Below are positions 13,557 to 26,299 of a stretch of DNA of 64,000 nucleotides, piece by piece. Position numbers and translations under genes: made by a program. Origin of the DNA: Monosporascus cannonballus (Eukaryota; Ascomycota; Sordariomycetes; Xylariales); the NCBI GenBank assembly GCA_004154925.1, contig QJNS01000205.1:83098-147097 (forward strand). The letters are read 5' to 3'. How positions within the stretch are numbered: the stretch's first letter is position 1; each line of letters opens with the position of its first letter. The notes under the pieces were generated by a model. The model worked only from the letters and a program-made list of their open reading frames with translations, searched no databases and had not been told where the DNA came from.

Positions 13557-13649
13557 CGATTTTCCTTTTCCCCAAATCTTGTCTTTAAGATTTTTTTTTC
13601 CTTCTGGTAAGCCTTTTTCCCTTAAAATGTCGGCCCGCGTTACTAAAAA

Positions 13650-14130
13650 TTGTCATCAGGTTTTTCGTCCATTACGCAAGGTCAAAATCTGCTTTTTATT
13701 TTTAACGATTTTAATTTTGAAATTATGCCGTATTCCTTATGTTTTTCCAAGGGCTGGAAATGCGAAATAATAAAAAAAGTTTCCAAATACAAAGCGTATA
13801 TAAAACGTAACTATTTCTACAATAATAACGGCATTTTTTTTATCTTTTTTAAAGAACATTCGTACCGAAAATTAACCTTTAAAATACGAAAAGGTACTTG
13901 CGGAAAAGCGTTTTTTCGTTCAAAAATGATTAAAATGGTATAGCAAGAATTATAATCGTTAAAAAAGCTGAAAAAATAAGAACGTTAGAAGCAGGCTAAC
14001 GCCGAGGCCTCCTTAACTGCCTTAGCTTTTTCCCTTAAGCTGCCCGGCGTTATTTGGCCGCTGGATAATGTTAATTAAGATATAATTATTTCCGGTAATT
14101 CCGTTACTGTTAATAAAAACTTTTTAATAA
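13650..14130 (+). pseudogene. G1-c antisense cysteine-cluster/coiled-coil ORF
   Basis: A 97-codon stretch (13650-13943) is open on the plus strand, opposite pol. It contains F-N-F-E-I-M-P-Y-S, then C-F-S-K-G-W-K-C-E-I-I, matching antisense frames at 51458-51724 and 57009-57248 in other G1 copies. Its end, K-M-V, runs into TAG then TAA codons in a Lys/Glu/Gln-rich stretch continuing to about 14080. It overlaps another frame at 13579-13770, which is not conserved. Function unknown; it may bind metal through the Cys cluster. Confidence 0.6.
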
Positions 14131-14139
14131 ACGTTAAGC

Positions 14140-17100
14140 GCTAATAAGGTTTTTGGCAGGTTCCTAGGTGTTCTCGGAATTTAGGTGCTTTTTCCATTTG
14201 ATCAGGTACTGGGTAAGTTCATTTTGTTTCCGTATATCGAAAATTTTCTTTACTTCGTATAATTGTTCGTCCTCCACTTCTATATCGTTTTATACCGTAT
14301 GCATTTTGATTATATTTGCTGCTGATTTGAACAAAGAAATATGAGAAATTGGATAAAATTTAACTTTTAATAGAAATTCTAATTAATAATTATTTTCTGA
14401 GATTTGCTTGGCGGTTTTATATAGGCTGATATATTTAAAATCGAGTTTTTTACTGGGTCTTTTTATTTAAATGTTTTTCGTAACGAGGAAAACCATTTTC
14501 CCTTTTTCGAAAATTAATCCTTTTAACCTTTTCTAATTATATTACTTGCTTATATAGTTCCGTACGAATTCGAATTTTATGTTTATTTCTTGGTACAGCT
14601 ATCGTAATTATATTGATATTAATTGAACCGTTATTACGTATTTTTTTGTAAGCTTTTGGAATAAAACCAAAATTTGTATTTAAAAATGTTATTTTAATAC
14701 TTTCGTAATAACTGGTATTATAAGCTAACTGTACCACTAATAATTTGGTAACCTAATTATTTTATTCGTAATTAATATAATATTATAAGTAAGTTTTTAA
14801 GGTTTAATTTATTTGTTTTATTTATTTATCTATTTAAAGTTTAAATACGTTAAATAATTTGTAATTTATGCCGATCTATGTTATTAATTTTTGTTAAAAT
14901 TTAAATGCAAATATTAATCTTTTATTTGATAAATTCTTTATTGATAATTTATATATGATGAAAATATATTTAAAAAATATATATTAATTATTTGGCATTT
15001 ATATTCTTGTAATATAGTAAAAATAGCAAAATTTCATAAATCGGTCGACGATTACGTTTATGTTATTACAATATACTTTTATAACTAAATATTTTGATAT
15101 AAAAAGTTTAATAATAAAGTCGAATACAATTAAATATTATGGTCGTTTTGCGATTAATAATAGTTATAATTTTTCGTATAGCTTGTATTGTCGAGCATTT
15201 GTTTTAACGCAAATATCGTATTGCCGTATAATATTTTATGCCATTAATTTTATTTTAGGAAAGGAATATATACGTTAAAGTCGTTTTAAAGTTTTGTAAA
15301 TCTCTGGATATCCATATAACTAATATTCGTGTATTTTTCGTATGAGATCTTTCTGGTATTTTTTAAAAACTTATATTTTGTTTATTTTTTTGGTTTTCTG
15401 GCAGGCCGTTATTATATTACTAAATTTTTTAATACATGTCGAAAGGTGCTCTCCGAATTGTCGCAATTTATCGTAAACGTAAATATCTTTTTATAATGGT
15501 ATTAAAAATTGTATAGCTAATTTTAACCAATTTCTCTTCGAAGTTTTGTTACTTACTTAAAACGTTTGCTTTGTCGTTTTCTGATCTTTTTTGTAAATAA
15601 TAACGAAATCAAAGTTCGTTAATTTTTTTGCAAATTTTAATTATCGTCCTGCAAACTTTTTGGTTGTAGTAAATCGGGTAAAATTTTTATAATCCGTATG
15701 AACCTTAATTTGGTGCAAATTTCCCTTCAGGAAATAACTGAATTTTCGAAATACCATAATAATGGCCATAAATTCCTTATTTGGAATACCATAATTAAGT
15801 TCGGTTTTTTTTATTTATACGAAAAAAATATAATAAGGTATAATTTGCCTTAATTATTTCGTTATCCGATTATTACGCTTAATGAGTTATCCGAAATATC
15901 GGTTTTTAATTTAACGGAGAGGTTTTGATTATACATAATTAGTATTAATTCGCTGGTAATCGTATTCTTAATATCCTGACACGTTTTTTTCGTATTTAAC
16001 CTTTATTTAAATTCCTTTTTTTTTTCGTAAAATTTATTAGGGGTATAGTTATTTTGTTAAGGTTTCGAATAAACTTTCTGTAATAATTAGCGATTCAAAG
16101 AATGCCTATACCTTTTTAACTATTGTTGGCGTCTGCTATTCCGTAATTGTAACGATTTTTTGGGGTTTATTTTAATGTATTCTGAGGTAATAATATATCC
16201 CAGATATTCCATTTCCTATATATGGAATTAACTTTTTTCCGCATTAATAAGTAACCTTACGTTTTATAAAGCTTAAAGAATTTTATAAACGTATTTTATA
16301 TATGTTTTTTCTATTTCCGAAAAGATAAGAATGTCGTCGAGGTAGTAATCGACGAAAATATTAAGGTATTTTCGTAATACGTAGTTAATTATTTGCTAAA
16401 AGGTCGCTGGTACGTTCGTAAGTTTTATTAATGTAATTAAATATTTAAATAATCCGTATTTCGTTCTGAAAATTGTTTTTTATTTGTATCTTTTTTTAAT
16501 TTTAATAAGATTATATTTATCTTTATAATCGAATATTATAAATTATTGTGTTCCGTAAAGTCGGTTTTTTATTTCCGTAATTAAAGGTAATCATATTTGA
16601 TCTTTGATAATAATATCGTTTAATTACCGGTAATTAATTACAAATCGTAATTTTTTGTTTTTTTAAGTACAAAAAATATTAAGTAACCTGTTAGGAATTT
16701 CGAAAGTTAAATTTGTTTTCTTTGTAGCCGATTTTCTGGGTATCTTTTGAAAATATATAGTTTGTTTCCGTTAAAGTTATAAATGGGGTAAAATTTTATC
16801 GAATATCCTGTTTTAAAAATTACTTTATGATTTTATTCGCTATATTTTAGTAATTTCGTATCCAACTCTTTTTTTGAAAACTTATTTATATTTCTAATAT
16901 TATATTAATATATTAAGCAGCGTTTTTAATTCTTTGAGTTATTGTTATTATTATTCCAAATCGTTATTTAATTATTTTAATTTCATTTTAGTAATAGCAA
17001 CAATACGTCTTATTTTTTTAATATCCGTTTTTTTTGTATTTTGTTCCTTTAGGTAGTTAAATATTTATCGTATCCTTATACTTGCATTCGTCGCTATTAT

Positions 17101-17430
17101 CGATCAAATATTAAGTTTTTAATTTTTTCTTTTCGTTTATTAATAAGAAATAAAACGAATTTTATCTGGTTAGTTTTGCCGTTAATTAAAATGCCGTATT
17201 AACGTATTTATGGTAATCTTAAAATTATATCGTAATTTCCGAATAAAACGATATCAGAATTAACCGTTTAATATCGTTTTTTGATAAAAATCTCGAGATA
17301 ATTACTTTCGCGTATAAATTTTCCGTTATCGTAAGCGAATACCTAATGTTTGGTATTTATTGCTGTATAAAATTTTAATTTATATTTTTATAGTAATTTA
17401 AGCTTATTAACCATATCCGGTATAATATAA
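14140..17430 (-). pseudogene. G1-c pol remnant (PR-RT-RH-INT-chromodomain)
   Basis: Minus-strand remnant. At 14537-14737 a 66-codon open stretch reads as integrase: Q-L-A-Y-N-T-S-Y-Y-E-S-I-K, the usual A-Y-N-x-S block near the end of the core. The RT box at 16332-16343 retains Y-L-D-D-I-L-I. RNase H lies about 15640-16000, protease about 17150-17430, and the chromodomain about 14140-14400. The rest is broken by TAA/TAG. Confidence 0.75.
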
Positions 17431-17849
17431 TGTAACGAACCTGTTATATATCCACCTGGAGGTATGAGCAGTATCCGAAAAGGGTTTTTGATTTGCAGGT
17501 AACAATAAGGCGAAGAATGATTTAATGGTTTGTTCGTTAAAGATATTTAAAGACTTTTTCCCCAATTAGAGAACGGTACAGTTGCCTTTTGGTTAAAAAC
17601 TTAGATTGATAACTAAGGAGCGAAACTAAGTAGGTGCTATTTATATAAAAGATCGAGTTATTATATATCCTAATTCCCAAAGTGAGTATGTCGTGAATTT
17701 ACGTAATCTATATGATCTCATTAATCCATTAAACTATTTAGATTATATTAATCAGGCCAAAAGCTTTTTTCTGGAATTTAGCCGTAAGAAATCTGCGTTG
17801 ATCCTTAAAAGTTAGTTCCTTCGAAATAGGAACCCCTATTCTTATAATA
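17431..17849 (-). repeat. G2-a 3' LTR
   Basis: Plus-strand view TGTAACGAACCTGTTATAT ... ending TTATAATA (original GTAACA). The next bases (17850-17864, ttatttccccttttt) form the polypurine tract on the element's strand. Confidence 0.9.
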
Positions 17850-17969
17850 TTATTTCCCCTTTTTAAAGATTTTTGTCTTAAAGATAAGAACCGTAAGTGG
17901 TTTTTCTTTATTCGCTGGAAAAAGTTCTAGGAACCCTTTTTATTAATTTCACTATAATAGGCCGTATTT

Positions 17970-18540
17970 AAAAAGAAAAAAGAAAATTTCGTTTAAATTA
18001 ACGCGAAACGCGTAATAACTGTATAAATTTTATCGAAAAGTTTGGGTTTAACATTATTCCTTATTCGAATTATGTTTATTTTGGGGAATTCGATTATTTT
18101 CATATAGTCGATATCCTAAGTTGTGGTTGCTGTATTTGTTGCCAGCGTTTGGTTTGCAATATCTTAAATATGAATTCTTTGGCGAAAATTGGGGAGGAAC
18201 GTAAGCGCCTGTAAAAAGAATAACGTAAAATGGAAAATAAGTTAATAAAGCTTTTAGGTCGATTAAAACGTTTGCGTTTTTAGCAAGACGTTTTGTAAAA
18301 AAAAGCCTTTATTATTTTAAAGGAAAATTATAAACTAGATTAATTAAAAGAATAGGAAAGATTAGAGGAAGAATAACGACGTATAGAAACAAAACAAATT
18401 CAGCTTGTTTCCGAGATAGATGTTATTATAAAGGCGTTTATTTTTTTCGACTGGAACGCCGTAGGGCTGGATTTGAATAAGGGACCGTTATCGCCTGTGA
18501 CCTTGGTCATATTAAAAATAATTGGTTAGGATTTTGGCGG
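17970..18540 (+). pseudogene. G2-a antisense cysteine-cluster/coiled-coil ORF (best preserved)
   Basis: Plus-strand frame opposite pol, about 190 codons. Visible in order: F-I-E-K-F-G-F-N, Y-V-Y-F-G-E-F-D-Y-F, a Cys cluster L-S-C-G-C-C-I-C-C-Q-R-L-V-C-N at about 18118-18162, M-N-S-L-A-K-I-G-E-E-R-K-R-L, a coiled coil to about 18420, and F-F-D-W-N-A-V-G-L-D-L at about 18448-18480. Interruptions inside it are TAA or TAG. In G2-b the homologous codons at about 26030 and 26043 are still CAG and CAA, so these stops are C-to-T products. The frame starts near the 3' LTR and runs towards the chromodomain. Confidence 0.7.
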
Positions 18541-18554
18541 TAAAACCTTTTAAT

Positions 18555-21500
18555 TAAGTTTATCGTATTCGTTAAGTAATTAAGTGGTTTTTACGTATTT
18601 TCTTTATGTAAATATCTTTTTTATTTAATTAAATATTAGATTTTATTTTTAATTATTTTGGAATCCAGTATTTGTTCGATTTCGTATTCGTTAAAACTTT
18701 TTTAAGTTTTAGGTATATTTTTAAAGGGGCGTTTTTGGGTATTAATTTAAGCAAAAAGATATGGAAAACCGGATATATTTTCATATTTTTGGGTAATAAC
18801 CGTTGGTAATTAATTCTGGAAATAATTTTTTTAATTTTAAACGGGTTAAGTTTTTTAAAATCAAATTTGTCGTTGGGTTTTTTCGTTTTAATTTGAAAAA
18901 TATTCGAGGTTGCGTTTTGTTTTTGGCGTAATAAGTAAATTTTATTTCTTTTTGTTAAAATTAATTCTTTAATTTTTTTGGTTATAATATTGGGTTATCT
19001 GTTATTAAAGGAATTGAAATTTATTTTAGAAACGGGTTTAAATCGTTTTGATTTCCGTCGTTAATATTTTTGCTTTTGGGGTAATCGTAATAACCTTTAA
19101 TACCTTATTAAGGAATTATTTAGGCCGTTTTATTTCTGCATCGTATTTATATATAATTATATAAAGGGATATATTTATATATTTGTTAATAAATGTATTG
19201 TAAACGATTTATACTAAGGGTAAAAATTTTACTTAATTATTTTGTTAATAATTAACCTAATTCCGAATATATTATTTTAGGGTTTAATTTAATGGTTCCG
19301 TTTATTTATCCGTTTAAGAGTAATACGTTATTAAAAACTTAAGTTTAATATTAATTTATTTAAAAAAAATTGGGATTAAATTTTAAAGTAAAAAACGTAT
19401 TTTTATCGGAAACGAATTTTTTTAATATTTTATATTTATCGAAATAATATTTAATAAAAACGTAAGCTAATTATTTTGCCGTTACGTTTTTTTTTGAAAA
19501 GTAAAAAGTACTTATATTTGGTAAGTTTATTAATAATTACCCATATTCCGTCGTATTCGACTTTAGTAACTAGGTTTTTAAATAAAGGTAAGCTTATAAT
19601 AAAATCTTAAGCTATAATATTCTATACCTTATTAAAAATGTTAATGGGTTGTAATAGTCCCTAGGGCTTATAGCGTGCTATTTTAGTTTTGTTATAAATA
19701 TTATAATTTTTAATTTTTTTTAACTATACGTCGTAATTCTGGAAAATTATATTTTTTTTGTAATCGTCTAATGGTTTTAAAAATTCCTTAATATCCATAT
19801 AATAAACTTTCGTGGAATTCCTTTATAAACTATTCCTATTAATCCTTGGGAATATAGATTTTGCCATAATACAGTAATTGGTTTTTTGGTTATCTTTTTA
19901 ATTATTAAACTTTTTTCTATTTTTCCGTATCGTAAAAATTCCGGAACCGTATTAAGAATTCGGGCGTTGGTTTTTTTATTACTTTACATAATTATATAAT
20001 GCTGTCCTTATTATATTATAATATTTGCATATTCTTTTTAGGGATTTTGGAATCGTAATTTTTTTTGCGATTAAAAATATCCGCCTGGATATTTTCCTTT
20101 TTTTTAATATAATATATTTTAAAGTTAAATCTAAATAAAAAAATTATTTATCTTTTACGCCGTTTATTTAGTTCTTAAATTTTCATAAATTACCTAAGAT
20201 TTTTGTAATTAAAATAAATATCGAAAGGTTTTTTCGTTTTATTAAAAAAAAGTTCCTATTCTTTAAAAGTATTAATAATTGCTAATAATTTTTTGTCGTA
20301 AATTTAATATTTGAATTTTGTATTTCGAAATATTTTTAAGTAATAAGTTATTGGATATTATTTGCCGTTATCCTTTTATTATTTTAAGATTGCATTTAAG
20401 GTGTATTTTAAAATATTTATCTTTAGGCATTTTTTTTATTTAGATTTGGTATTTCTATTATTTTTCAAAATACCTTTTTTATTTTTTTTAAGAATTCGAA
20501 TTTTTTTCCAATATATTTCTTGGTAATAAGTTTCGTTAATGGCCTAATTATGTCTTTGTACTTTTCGATTAGGTTACGTACGTAATTTGTAAATCTTAAA
20601 ATCTGGCGGATATTTATAACGGTCGCCTTATCGGAAATAGGCCAATCTTTAATTGTTTTTAATTTGGAACGTTAAATTTGAATTTGGCCGGAAATAAAAA
20701 TAAATTCTGAAAAATCTAATTTTTACGTATATTATACGCTTTTGGCTGGGTTAATTCGAATATTTGTTTCGTTTAAAATCCTAAGTATTTAGGTTACGTA
20801 CTTTTTATGTTTTTTTAAAGTTTCTAAGTAAATAAGGATATCGTCGAGGTAGACAAACATAAATTTATCCAGGAATTATTTAAGAATAGTTATAACCAAA
20901 TTTTAGAAACTGGCGGGAGCATTAGTAAGTCCTATCGGCATTACTTTATATTCGTAAAGTCCATATATTATTCTAAATGCCGTTTTCCATTTTTTTTCTT
21001 TGGTTATTCGGATATAGTAATAACTATTACGAAAGTTAAAAATTATAAACCATTTGGCTTTATTAACGTTTTTTTATGATATTTATAAACATCAGAAAGT
21101 ACCCATTTTTAATTATGATATCGTTTAATTATTTGTAATCGATCACTTTTCGATAAATAAGGTTTTCGTTTTTATCGATTTTTTGTTTATTATCCTTAGT
21201 TTTTGGTACTATGAAAATAGGGTATTTAGCAGGAAAATTAAAAAGCTGGATATATTTTTTCTTTAGATTTAGTTATATACTTTTTTATAAGGCTTTAAAT
21301 TTTTCTAGGTTTATATGGTAAATTTTGTGGAATTTAGGATAATATTTTTTAATAGGTATCCGATAATCCTATTAACCATGTGGCGGTAGTTCGTAATCCT
21401 TTTTATTTTTAAATAATCGCTTAAATTTTTGATATTCCGGCGGTATCGTAAAGATTTAATTAAGGATCCGTACTTCCTTAACGATATAGCAGATTTTTCG

Positions 21501-22690
21501 GTTATCTTTTTCTGGTATCTTCGTTTTATTTTTCTAAAAAAATATTCGTTTTTTCCAATTAATCTATAGGTTATTAAAGCAAAGCCAAGGTATTTCCAAA
21601 ATAATATCGTATTTAAAGATGTCGGCAATATCCAGCGAAATACGTTTTTGGTATTTTTGAATTTGCATTAAAAGTTTTTTAGTTTTTCGAAGGATTTGTC
21701 CATTTTCGTATATAAACAGGCTTTCATTTACTATACGTAATTTGTAAAATTTTAATTTATATCTTTAAAGAACTTAATATTTTTCTGTTATTACGAGGGA
21801 AATAAAATTACCTTTTACGTCGGAATTAATCATAACTTTAAATATTTTATTTTTGTACTAAAAAGAAATCTCGATCTAACTGCGTATTTTTTTTATCGTT
21901 TCACATAAGGTTTTGTAAACTGGGGCTTTTCGGTACCTTAATTTCGAAAGCCTCTGTAATATTTTAATTTTTAATATCGTTTAACTTAAGCAAGTTTTTA
22001 TTTGCGAACTTTTTTGACCGCATATTTGGTATATTAATCGTTTTTGTATCGAAAGTATGTTTTTTTGCCGTATTTGTATTAAAATTTTAAAACCGAACTT
22101 TTTTTTGGGCTTACCCTTAGGTTTTGTATTTTCTGGGTTACGGAATTAAAAAGGTAAATTTTCGAAAAGGATATTTTTATATTTAGGAGTTTATATTGGA
22201 CGCAAAATATCGCAAAGTAATATAAGTATTTTTGCGATATGGCCTTTTGACTTTATTTTGATTCGGGATATAAATAAAAATATTTAAGGTATTTTAATTA
22301 TTGTAAAATTTTAATATATTAGTATTTATCGTTTGATTTAATAAAAGTTTTATTATTTTATTTAGGCCAAAAATTAATTTTTTTAGCTTTAAAATAAACG
22401 AAATAATTATTTTAATAATAAGTAATAAAATGTAATAAGTTATAAAGATTTACCGTCTATTTTTTTTAAATAAATAATATATTTTGGAAATTTGTAAAAC
22501 TCCAAAAATAATTATTTATGGTTACTGGCGTTTGGTCGAAATTAACCGTTCTTTATATATATTTTATATTTCTGGGAATTAAGGTAACATTAATATTTTA
22601 ATTTTATAGCTATTCTGGAAGCCGTTTATCTTAAATAATATTTGTAAGTTTTTACCTTAAAATCCTAATAAATAAAATAATCCTTATATT
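18555..22690 (-). pseudogene. G2-a pol remnant (PR-RT-RH-INT-chromodomain)
   Basis: Minus strand. A 105-codon open stretch at 21311-21628 is the protease-RT linker (ends F-H-K-I-like, after N-Y-R-H-M-V-N-R-I-I-G-Y). RT fingers at about 21100-21240 show P-I-F-I-V-P-K-T-K-D then V-I-D-Y-K-Q-L-N; the catalytic box Y-L-D-D is intact at 20840-20851. RNase H about 20200-20500, integrase about 19000-20100. The chromodomain at about 18560-18700 reads I-L-D-S-K-I-I-K-N-K-I then Y-L-I-K and L-H-K-E-N-T, with aromatic codons turned to TAG/TAA. Confidence 0.75.
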
Positions 22691-22699
22691 TTAAATTAT

Positions 22700-24100
22700 T
22701 ATTCTGAATTTAAATAATTATGGCGATAATAAATTCTGGCTGGAAAAAAATCGAACTGATTTTTTTCTTTTTTTTTTTGCTTTATTATCAGTTTTTTGTT
22801 TAGCTGTTCTGGCATTTTTTGGAGTTAAAAAATCCCTTTTTTTTTGCAGTTCCTTTTGGCGGGGGAGTAATATTTACTTTTGAAATACTCCTTTTTGCCA
22901 CAATTAAAATATTTTACTTTGGATTTATTTTTCTTAGGTTTTTTCGAAATAGAACTTGTTTTTTTCTGAGGTTTGCCCTTATCCTTTTTATTTTGGCCTT
23001 TCGAGCCCTTATTATCATCTTATCTGCCGGTCCTTTTTTTCTCAAAGTACTGATTAAAAATGCGTCGGTCGGCGATAATAACTTTATTTAAATATTCGGC
23101 GAAAGATCCACCTTTTAGTTCTTTATATATTTTATCCTTAACCAAAGGCTTTAAGCCGTTATAATAAGGGTAAAATAACGCGCTTTCTGGTAGGTTTAAA
23201 ATGGCGGTTAGGCGGTTAAACTTAGTTATGTATTCGTCGGCTAACTTGGTTTAATAAAGGAAATAAAGCTGTTTAATTGCATTTTATTTTTTATCGGGAT
23301 TCCTGAATAAAACGCGCATTTTTTCTTTAAAGTTTTTATAATTGCTAAAGATATAATTAATAAAATTCGATAATTTTTTAAAATAATTTTTTAAATAATT
23401 TTTCATAATAAGTTCGAATTATAGGAGAATTCTTCCGGTAAGTAATTAAAAAACGGCCATTACTTTTTGGTAATTCTCCCTTAAAAAATTTTCGTAAAAG
23501 TTAAAGTGGAATCTGGCTTAGACCAGGCATCCATCCGGGTTTTCGGATCCGTTATAAGGCTTCGGGGGCGTTGGCTTATAACCTTTGACGTCCGGCATTC
23601 CATGGTAATTAGGAGGCGGAACTGTTTTTTTTCGTAATTAATTTGCGCCGAATAGGGGTAAAATCGGAGCTTTTTCCTATGTTTGTCTCGTATCCAGCGA
23701 AGGTGGTCGGTAACCAGCCCCTTGGCTTCGCCCTTTGGCAAAGCCAAACTGGGAAACAGCCGGTTTTTTTCTCTTAGTAAGTTGAGCATTTTCCTCTTTT
23801 AAACTTTTGATTTCCTGAGCCAGAAAGTTAAATCTTTTGGCCGTAATAAGTTCTTTTTCTTTGCCCTTCTGGATTTTAGTCCTATATTTTTCCTCCGTTT
23901 TCTCCTTAGCCTCCTTTTTTTCTTCTATTTCCTTTCCTTGGATTTTAATGGTGTCCTTAGGAGCCGGGGTAAGTTGCTGTTAAAGTTACGAAGATAATAA
24001 ATTTTCTTAAAATCGAATAAAAAAAGGTATTATGTTATTAATTAGTTGGAAAACTTTTTTAATAAGGGGTAAATCGTTAAGTTTTGTTAATAATACTTTA
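22700..24100 (-). pseudogene. G2-a gag remnant
   Basis: Minus strand. The N-terminal part has a 102-codon open stretch (23481-23789) with P-K-G-E-A-K-G-L-V-T-D-H-L and downstream P-D-V-K-G-Y-K-P-like residues in neighbouring frames. The zinc knuckle at about 22860-22920 reads Y-F-N-C-G-K-K-E-Y-F-K-S-K-Y, a C-x2-C-x4-H-x4-C knuckle with C-to-Y, G-to-E and H-to-Y changes, all of RIP type. G2-b keeps more of the same motif. The plus-strand frame at 22819-23091 is a shadow. Confidence 0.72.
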
Positions 24101-24238
24101 CTGGCCAATACGGAAATCGGGTATATTATTTATTTTTTGAATATCGTTTTATGTTATCGTTTGCATTAAGTTTAAAAGGTTTATGCCTTAATTAAACGGT
24201 AAATTATTCGTCGGCTATTAATTAAGGAATTATTAAAA

Positions 24239-24656
24239 TATAACGAACCTATTATATATCCATTTGGAGGTATAAGTAATATCCGAAAAAGGTTTTTAAT
24301 TTGTAAGTAATAATCAGGTAAAAAATAATTTAATGGTTTATTTGTTAAAAAGATTTAAAAAATTTCCCCTAATTAAAAAACGGTACAATTATTTTTTGGT
24401 TAAAAGCTTAAATTAATAGCTAAGGAGCGAAATTAAGTACGTGCTATTTATATAAACAACCGATTTATTATATATCTTAATTCCCAAAATAAGTATGTTG
24501 TAGATTTACGTGATTTATATGATTTGATTAATTTATCAAATTATTTAGATCATATTAATCAGGCCAAGAGCTTCCTTCCGGAATTTAGCCGTAAGAGATC
24601 TGCGCTAGTCCTTAAAAGTTGGTTCCCTCGAGACAGGAACCCCTGTTCCTGTAACA
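24239..24656 (-). repeat. G2-a 5' LTR
   Basis: 418 bp, starting TATAACGAACC (TG mutated to TA) and ending TGTTCCTGTAACA. The last 100 bp are less mutated than the first 300. Followed by the TATAA duplication. Confidence 0.9.
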
Positions 24657-24661
24657 TATAA

Positions 24662-25178
24662 TTTCCGCCTAAAATTCCGCAGTTTATTATTGCGGTAAAT
24701 TAATACGTTTTAATTGGTATATATAAGGTAATAAAGTTATTAACGTTTTTTATTATTGCGTTTAATACCTTTTTTAGGAATCTTTTTTTTAATCTTTTTG
24801 GGTTTCGTTATTTTGCGGCTTTTTTACAGGTAACCCTTTTTTTAATTTTTATTCGAATTTGTTCAGCCTTATTTGTGTTTTTTTATTTAACGTATTAAGC
24901 TAGTATATCTGTCGTTATTGCCGGCGTATTATTTTTTAATTCGTATTAATTGCTTTTAATTTTTTTGTAGTTCCTTTTCTTGTTAAATAAATTATTTTTT
25001 TATATTTGCGATTATATCCTATTATGCATTATCCTGGTTATCGTTTTAAAGATTTGTTATAAATTAACGTATTTTTTTCTTAATAAATTTATAAGGATCC
25101 GTAATTACTTTTTAATAATACTTTTTAACCGTACGCTGAATTAATTTCTTTTTCGTTTAGTAAATATATTATCCATAA
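24662..25178 (-). pseudogene. G1-c gag-protease segment stranded between G2-a and G2-b
   Basis: 517 bp of G1-c left between two G2 insertions. It aligns in order with G1-b 11880-12400 (blocks such as gggtttcgtta, gcggctttt and aaattaacgtattttttc). No reading frame survives. It shows that the two G2 copies landed independently about half a kilobase apart. Confidence 0.8.
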
Positions 25179-25598
25179 TGTAACGAACCTGTTATACATC
25201 CAGCTGGAGGTATAAGCAGTATCCGAAATGGGGTCTTGATTTGCAGGTAATAATAGGGCGAGGAATAATTCAGTGATTTATTCGTTAAAAAGATTTAAAG
25301 ATTTTTCCCGTAATTAGAAAACGGTGCAATTGCTTTTTGATTAAGAGCTTAAATTAATAGCTAAGGAGCGAAATTAAGTAGGTGTTATTTATATAAAAGA
25401 TTAATTTATTATATACCTTTTAGTCCTAAAGTGAATATGTCGTGGATCTATATAATTTATGTAATTTGATTAATTTATCAGATTACTTAAATTATATTGA
25501 TTAAGCCAAAAACTCCTTCCCGTAATTTAGCCGTAAAAGGTTTACGTTAGGCCTTAAAAGTTGGTTTTCTTAAAATAGGAACTTTTATTTTTGTAACA
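25179..25598 (-). repeat. G2-b 3' LTR
   Basis: TGTAACGAACC ... TTGTAACA, keeping both termini intact. Polypurine tract on the element's strand at 25599-25615 (plus view ttatttcctttttcc). Confidence 0.9.
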
Positions 25599-25719
25599 TT
25601 ATTTCCTTTTTCCAAGGATTTTTATCCCAAAGATAAAATCCGTAAGTGGTCCCTTTTTATTTGCTAAAAAAGGTTTTAAGAAATTTCCTTATTGATTTTA
25701 TTATAATAAGCCGTATTTA

Positions 25720-26290
25720 AAAAGAAAAAAGAAAATTTCGTTTAAACTAATGCGAAACGCGTAATAATCGTGCAAATTTTATCGAAAAATTTGGGTCCAA
25801 AGTTATTTTTTGCTTAAACTATGTTCGTTTTAAGGAATTCGATTATTTTTACGTAATCGACATCCTAAGTTATGGTTGCTGTATTTGTCGCCAGCGTTCA
25901 ACTTGCAACGTTTTGGATATAAATTCCTTAACGAAAATTGGGGAAAAACGCGAACGCCTATAAAAGGAATAACGTAAAATAAAAAACAAATTAATGGAGC
26001 TTTTAGGTTAATTAAAACGTTTACATTTCCAGCAAAACGTTTTGCAAAAAAAGGCACTTGCCATTTTAAAGGAAAGTTATATATTAGATTAATTAAAAAA
26101 ATAGGAAAAATTAAAAAAAACAATAACGTATAGAAATAAAATAAACTTAGCTTATTTCCGAAATAAATATTATCGCAAAAACGTTTATTTTTTTCGACTG
26201 GAACGCCGTAAGGCTGGATTTAAGCGGTGGACCGTTATTACTTGCGACTTTGGCCGTATTGGAAACGGTCGGTCAGGATTCCGGCAGTAA
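25720..26290 (+). pseudogene. G2-b antisense cysteine-cluster/coiled-coil ORF remnant
   Basis: Collinear with the G2-a antisense frame. The coiled-coil core at about 26010-26090 reads H-F-Q-Q-N-V-L-Q-K-K-A-L-A-I-L-K-E-S, with glutamines kept where G2-a has TAG/TAA. Cys codons recur at about 25875-25910 (C-C-I-C-R-Q-R-S-T-C-N). It ends with F-F-D-W-N near 26190-26210. The minus-strand frame at 25830-26123 is the reverse of this region and is probably a shadow. Confidence 0.65.
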
Positions 26291-26299
26291 AACGTCTTA

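Larger units (their letters stand above)
17431..24656 (-). mobile_element. G2-a: second-family chromodomain Ty3/Gypsy element nested in G1-c
   Basis: Perfect target duplication TATAA (17426-17430 and 24657-24661). G1-c sequence resumes at 24662 in register with G1-b around 11880. LTRs of 419 and 418 bp start TGTAACGAACC and end GTAACA, unrelated to the G1 LTRs. Length 7226 bp, minus orientation. It is collinear with G2-b throughout. Confidence 0.93.

Noticed and set aside
15060..15278. Plus-strand frame resembling the minus-strand frame 49786-50136
   Set aside because: Both are antisense to integrase in two G1 copies. The similarity follows from homology of integrase; unlike the frame near the 3' LTR, it has no Cys cluster or coiled coil and is not open in other copies.
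22819..23091. Plus-strand 90-codon hydrophobic frame (and 30480-30932, 150 codons)
   Set aside because: Exact shadows of the G2 gag zinc-knuckle and basic region on the minus strand; Phe/Leu-rich because the sense strand is Lys-rich.
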